From Archilochus colubris (Eukaryota; Chordata; Aves; Apodiformes; Trochilidae): a stretch of DNA of 64,000 bases. The notes beneath the pieces were generated by a model. That model saw nothing but the letters and a program-made list of their open reading frames with translations. It was not told the DNA's origin and did not search any database. The first letter of the stretch is position 1. Every line of letters starts with the position of its first letter. The position numbers and the translations under genes were made by a program. This document shows positions 59,254 through 64,000 of this stretch, one piece after another. The stretch covers positions 35,025,093 through 35,089,092 of the forward strand of contig CM041091.1 of the NCBI GenBank assembly GCA_023079485.1. Reading direction: 5' to 3'.

Positions 59254-62200
59254 AGTGACCATTGCCTGGCGAGCCTCAGGGGTGAACTGTGCACCCCAGT
59301 GACTGCTTCACATCTGCCTCACATAAGCAGTCCCTGGGGTTTGATTGGGAAAAACAGCAAATGGGTAATTGCAGTGGAAATGCACACTCAGCATAACTCA
59401 GTACAGAATGGGGGCTGTAGAAGCCCAGACCATAGTGCTGCTTTTAAAGATTATCTTTCATTCAATCATTCCTTTCTCAAAATACTCCTAGGCACAGCAG
59501 ATTCAGTTGTCATTGAGTATGAAATGTTCTTCCCCTTAACTGTATTCTTGCTGAGTTCTTGCAAATACCAAGGACACAGATTTTTCATAATAATACCGAA
59601 TTCTGCATTAGCCTGAAGAATTAATTAGCTGGAAAATCTATTATAAATTGAACACTTTAAAAAAAATATTATATTTGTAAATTAACATGTTTGTGTACAC
59701 ACACCACCTACATATGTACACAAACACATTCATATAGACATCACATTAACTGGCAAGGCTGGTGGCAGTCAGCATTTGGGGAAGCTGTTATACTGATTTG
59801 TCATAGCACAGGGAAAAAATATGTATGTTTGGGGACACTCTAGCAGAAACTACCTGGAACCTTTTCTTGGTTTCTGTCAGGAACGTCGTCCTTTTATGTC
59901 TGATAAAGAGCCAAGATGCACAACAGAGCACTTAGATATTATCTGGAGAAAGAAATTTTAGGTTTGATCCAGCCAATTCACATTTACACAATTTTTTAAG
60001 ACTAGCTGTTAGAGCTGTTACAATTTCTCGTGAACTCATGCTCTATATTCATGATGATTTCACATAAGAGACCTGAAAAAGTGATACAAATGTTAGTATT
60101 GTGTCAGAGATTGATGTCATGGACTGACATGAAGGGATGCGTGTCCCCTGCTCCCCAGCAGCCCGTGTGTCCCTGCCCTTACAAATCCCAGACAAAACTC
60201 CCCCAGGAAAGGAGAAATGTCCCAGAAATGGCGCTCTCGAATAAGGCCTTACACAGATCTGCAGAGGCAGATGCAGGAGATGTTGTCCTGGCAATGACTT
60301 TTTCTGAAGACAGACTGCCCTGTGGCCACTTCCCTCTTCATTATCCAGCAGAACACAGCTGGGGGCTGCAGCCCATCCAGGGGCTGCCAAGGAGATTCCC
60401 ACACGCGTGTGCAACGCAGCAGTGGTCATGAAAATACTCACACATCATCAGAGCAAAGCTTTTCAGCCTAAACTGACCGTAGCAAGAGAGGGACTGCAGA
60501 ATCCTGAAGGCTGTAAATGTAGAATGTAATGGATTATGAGAGTGTTAATTGGAGCTGTGCTTCCTAAAAGCTTCTGTTGAAGGGTCATCTGGGAAAGGGA
60601 GCTCTGTGTCAGGGCTGCTCAGGGCAGCCCTGGGGGTGGCCACTTGCCCTTGGGCTGCCCTTGCCCCCAGAGCAGCCCTTGTTCCGGGGGTGTCACTGCA
60701 TTTGCTGTATTCACTCCGTGGTTGCAGCCTGACCAGCTCCCCCCTGGCAGCTTTTCCTTGGGGCTGCCAGGGAGCAGTGCCACAGCTCATCTCCTCTCCC
60801 TGACCTGGTGATCTCCAGCAAGAAATTGTGTGCGTGAGCAACTAGGTTCTCCACAGCTTGCCGTGGTTTTATTAGTTTTCTGTCTTTCAGAGCTGTTTCA
60901 GTTATCCATTCCTATTGTCTCTCAGAGCTGAGGCAGTAGAGAAGAGGTGAGCCAGGAGGATCTTGAGAGTACAAAAAATTCATTACTAACTCTTTGACTA
61001 GGCTGAGTGGAGTTGAATGGCTCCTTAGTCCCCAGTTTTGACAGGAGCCCCACAAGTACAACATTCCCCATCCCCAGCTGCCCATAAAGACACTTGCAGC
61101 TGAAGGTTTTACTCCTGATGGGCCTCTGCAGCCCTCCCAGCCTCAGCAGCTGGGGATGGATATGCTGTATTGGGGACTCCAGCCCCAAACCTGCTGCTTC
61201 TGTGTTACAAATAGATATTTCTCTATGGGGGAAGGTGAGTGTTAAGAAAGTATTTGCACCCACATTGTTGCAAATACAGAGGACAAATGTTTTTAATTCT
61301 TTATTTGGAAAAATAAATCAATGCTATCTGTGTTTCCTGGGTACGTAGCAAATAGCTATAGTATCTAATTTTCCATAACATGTAAGTATACTTTATAGCT
61401 ATCATACTGTGTTTTCCAATATCATAATGACTGTCTTCTAGTAAATTCTTCTATTTATTTCTTCTATTCTAGTCTAGCATCATATACCAATCACCTGAAA
61501 AGTACAAATGTGTTAGAAATTCACTCATAAGCAGCACTTCCCCAAATGAAATACTCTCCATAATTAGGGGATGATACCAGTAATAAACACAAAGCAGGTT
61601 TCCAAAGGGCAAAGCAAATAGCTCTCAGTGCAGAATCAGACGTTGTTCTATAAATAATGCAGAGTAAAAATAGATAAATTTACTGTAACCTGTTCTGGTG
61701 CCAGTATGAGAATCAAAGCCAGGCTGTCGTGTGCTGCTTTTTGGATGGTATAGGAGTCATCAAATAGTTTTATTTATAAATCCTCTTCTCATTCTCTGCT
61801 ACACATTGTTTCAAAATCTAACATGAAAAGAAAATGCTGTAGACTTCTGTGCACATATATATATGTATGTGTGTGAAATTAACAGTATCCAGTTTGTTGG
61901 AAAATATTTTATCACAAATATATAACATGAAATGGAAGGAAATGGCTTTAAGACCCCGGCTATTAAGCATCAGAGGATCAACACTTCTGACTCCAGCACA
62001 GTGGTCTGTGGTGTATCTGATTTCCATTAGGGAGCTGGGTGAGCCTGATCCTGCTGCACCAGCACTGCCCAACCTTGCCTACGTCTGGGACTGCTTGTGG
62101 CTTTGAGGGGTGAAGAGAAATGGTTAAAGCTGAGAGGTGCTGGTGGTCCCCTGGTTAGTGGGATGCTGGGGGGGCTGGGTGATGGGAGGGAAGGGCAGGG

Positions 62201-64000
62201 GCTGAGATGTAGGTCAGGGCTGGCGCAGGCAGCTTGCGTTAGGGCAGCGATGCCTGAGATCCCAACACGTCCTGACAGCAGCACCCCCAGCCTGGAGAGA
62301 TGCTGGAAAGCTTCTGAGGGGCCCAGGGCCCCAGGACTAAGTCTTTCAGATTCCAGCCTGATAAATATTTATGAATTGAAAATGCTTTTATGGTCACAAA
62401 TAGGCCTTTTGCATAGCATGTGTTCACAGGATTTATCAAGGCAAAAGGGGCAGTGTCGGGTGACTTTCCTTGGATTGATGTATTTGGCTGGTTTAAGGGG
62501 AGGGGAGATCCAGAGTTCCCCAGATCAGCATGGTCAGGAGATAAAATGCATCATTAAGGCTCCCTGGATAGCTTGGGAAAAAAAAAAAACAAAACACCAA
62601 AACTGCTCCTCGTTTTCAAATGCCAAAATAGAAATGAATAATTTAGTAGCTAAGTTGACTGCAAAGAGCTGTTAATTGCTGATTACTGGGGTTCTTGAAG
62701 CCAGTAACTGATACTCAGACCATTTTAAGCAGCCCTGCTGCCTGGTGTTGGGGCTGCCTGGAAGCCAGCAGGGTGAGCGGGATGGGCAGGGGCTTGGGGG
62801 ATCTGGGTGCGCTGGGGCAGGCAGAGGTTTTTGTAGCCAACCAGTGATTAAGTCTGTTTACTGTATGCACAGAAAGATGTGGTGCAGGATTAACTTTGCA
62901 AGTTGAATTACTATCTTTGTGTTTTGGTTGCCTTTTTGTTATTCCCTGCACATTTCTCATATTTTGCTAAGCACTCAGAAATACCCAGGCAGGGATGCTG
63001 ACCCTGTCTGCTGCTCTCAGCCATATGGTGGCTGGTGTGGCCACTGCGGGGGCCAGTGCTGGCAGGGGCAGATGGCCCATCTGCTGAGCCTCACTGGGGG
63101 GGCCTCCCCCTTCCTTCCAGGGACACACGACAAGCAGGAGCATGCAAAATGGGATTTACAGTTGGGCATGGAGTGTTTAAACAAACTCCTAGCAAATCCC
63201 CTTAGCACCGTTTAGAAAGAAGAAAACAGATATCTGTCACCTTCCACTGCAGCCTGGCTGAGAGGCTGTGTGTAACACACAGGCTAACGAAGGCAATTGT
63301 TCCCAAATTTTATCCATAACCTTTGGTGAACTGCATTTCTGGATTGCTCGATTTCGGTGAAGCTGCAGATTTTTTTCAGGAGCAGTGAATGCTGAAGTGC
63401 ACAAATATTAGAGCTTATTACCAGTTTTTAAATCCTTCTTTTGTCCCATTTTTACAGCTCTCTGGAAAAAAAAAAAAACAACAAAACACTCTGGCAGGAG
63501 ATTGCATGGTGAGAGAATGATAACTGGGTTGCTTTTCAAATAAGCCACCCCCAGCCTTGCAGACAGTGCCCCAGACAGTGTTTAGGTGACATTTGGAATG
63601 GCAGCCGACTTGATCTGCAGTGAGCACACAGCCCCATCATTTCCCATCACCTAAATTCATTGTGACCATCTTACCCTGCCCAAGCACTGTGCAGAGTGAC
63701 ACAGAACAAGGTGGCATCCTTAAAACCCAGTGCTGTTTACTCGTGATTTCTCTACATTAGGAACTGCTGATTGCAGTTCCTGAGGCAGCAGCAGAGCCCC
63801 TGCCTGGAGCCCAGCAGGGACCCTCAGGCTGGGCAGTGCTGGGGGGCCCTGAGGGGCAGGGGGGAGCCCATGTCCCCATGGGGGTGTGGGGAGAAGGAAT
63901 GAGGAAAGGGGGTTCTCTTCTTCTCTTGTCACTGGCTGAGCTATTCTACCCACCATGTGTTCTCCCTCGAAATTCCCCTCCTGTCTGATGGTGGTCTTGT
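59254..64000. other. Downstream DNA without supported coding sequence
   Basis: Canonical plus-strand poly(A) hexamers occur at 61312-61317 and 61582-61587 and could end a longer JAKMIP3 transcript. An AT/TG repeat lies at 61852-61874 and an A11 run near 62579. DPYSL4, the next gene in human, is not recognisable in any frame here, so it must start beyond the window. Open frames at 60030-60431 and 62097-62675 look random. Confidence 0.5.
61852..61874. repeat. (AT)n/(GT)n microsatellite
   Basis: Short alternating AT then GT units, about 23 bases. Confidence 0.7.

Noticed and set aside
62097..62675. A 192-codon plus-strand open frame near the right end, considered for DPYSL4
   Set aside because: It shows none of the dihydropyrimidinase-like sequence expected of DPYSL4 and no other similarity I know.

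Overview
The window looks like part of a bird genome, best fit to the avian counterpart of human 10q26.3. Three things point there: spliced vertebrate genes with compact GT-AG introns, a CpG-rich promoter in AT-richer surroundings, and a CR1 LINE 3' end, the dominant interspersed repeat of birds. Two protein genes could be read exon by exon, and they are adjacent in the same divergent arrangement as in human: BNIP3 on the minus strand at the left and JAKMIP3 on the plus strand at the right. Family and synteny statements rest on recognised protein sequence, not on a database search.

Layout. Positions 1-1084 hold no coding sequence that I can recognise. A plus-strand poly(A) signal at 854-859 suggests the 3' UTR of a convergent gene (PPP2R2D by synteny, not shown). 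BNIP3 runs from its poly(A) signal at 1107-1102 to its ATG at 6260, with six coding exons and 198 residues. Its promoter (about 6400-6650) is a CpG island with CRE, CCAAT, GC-box and two HRE-like sites. A C-rich degenerate minisatellite lies beyond it. About 14 kb of intergenic DNA follows. A GC-rich, GA-flanked block at about 21000-21159 ending in a good splice donor is a likely non-coding first exon of JAKMIP3. A 12.3 kb 5' UTR intron leads to the ATG exon at 33444. Twenty-one coding exons from 33547 to 55835 give exactly 844 residues, which is the length I recall for human JAKMIP3. The last 8 kb holds candidate alternative 3' exons (56394-56492 and 59158-59253) and then nothing coding that I can support.

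Biology. BNIP3 is a hypoxia-inducible outer-mitochondrial-membrane mitophagy receptor. JAKMIP3 (also called NECC2) is a neuronal and neuroendocrine long coiled-coil protein associated with the Golgi. They are neighbours but not known partners.

The most interesting observation is at the JAKMIP3 3' end. The T-rich codons of the hydrophobic C-terminal tail also form a polypyrimidine tract in front of a second in-frame acceptor at 55816. Using it would remove the tail and open a phase-0 path through further exons to a different hydrophilic C-terminus. Every JAKMIP3 coding exon is a multiple of three with phase-0 boundaries. An 81-nt in-frame stop-free intron, a 69-nt candidate cassette exon and a start-stop uORF add to the picture of a gene well suited to isoform switching.
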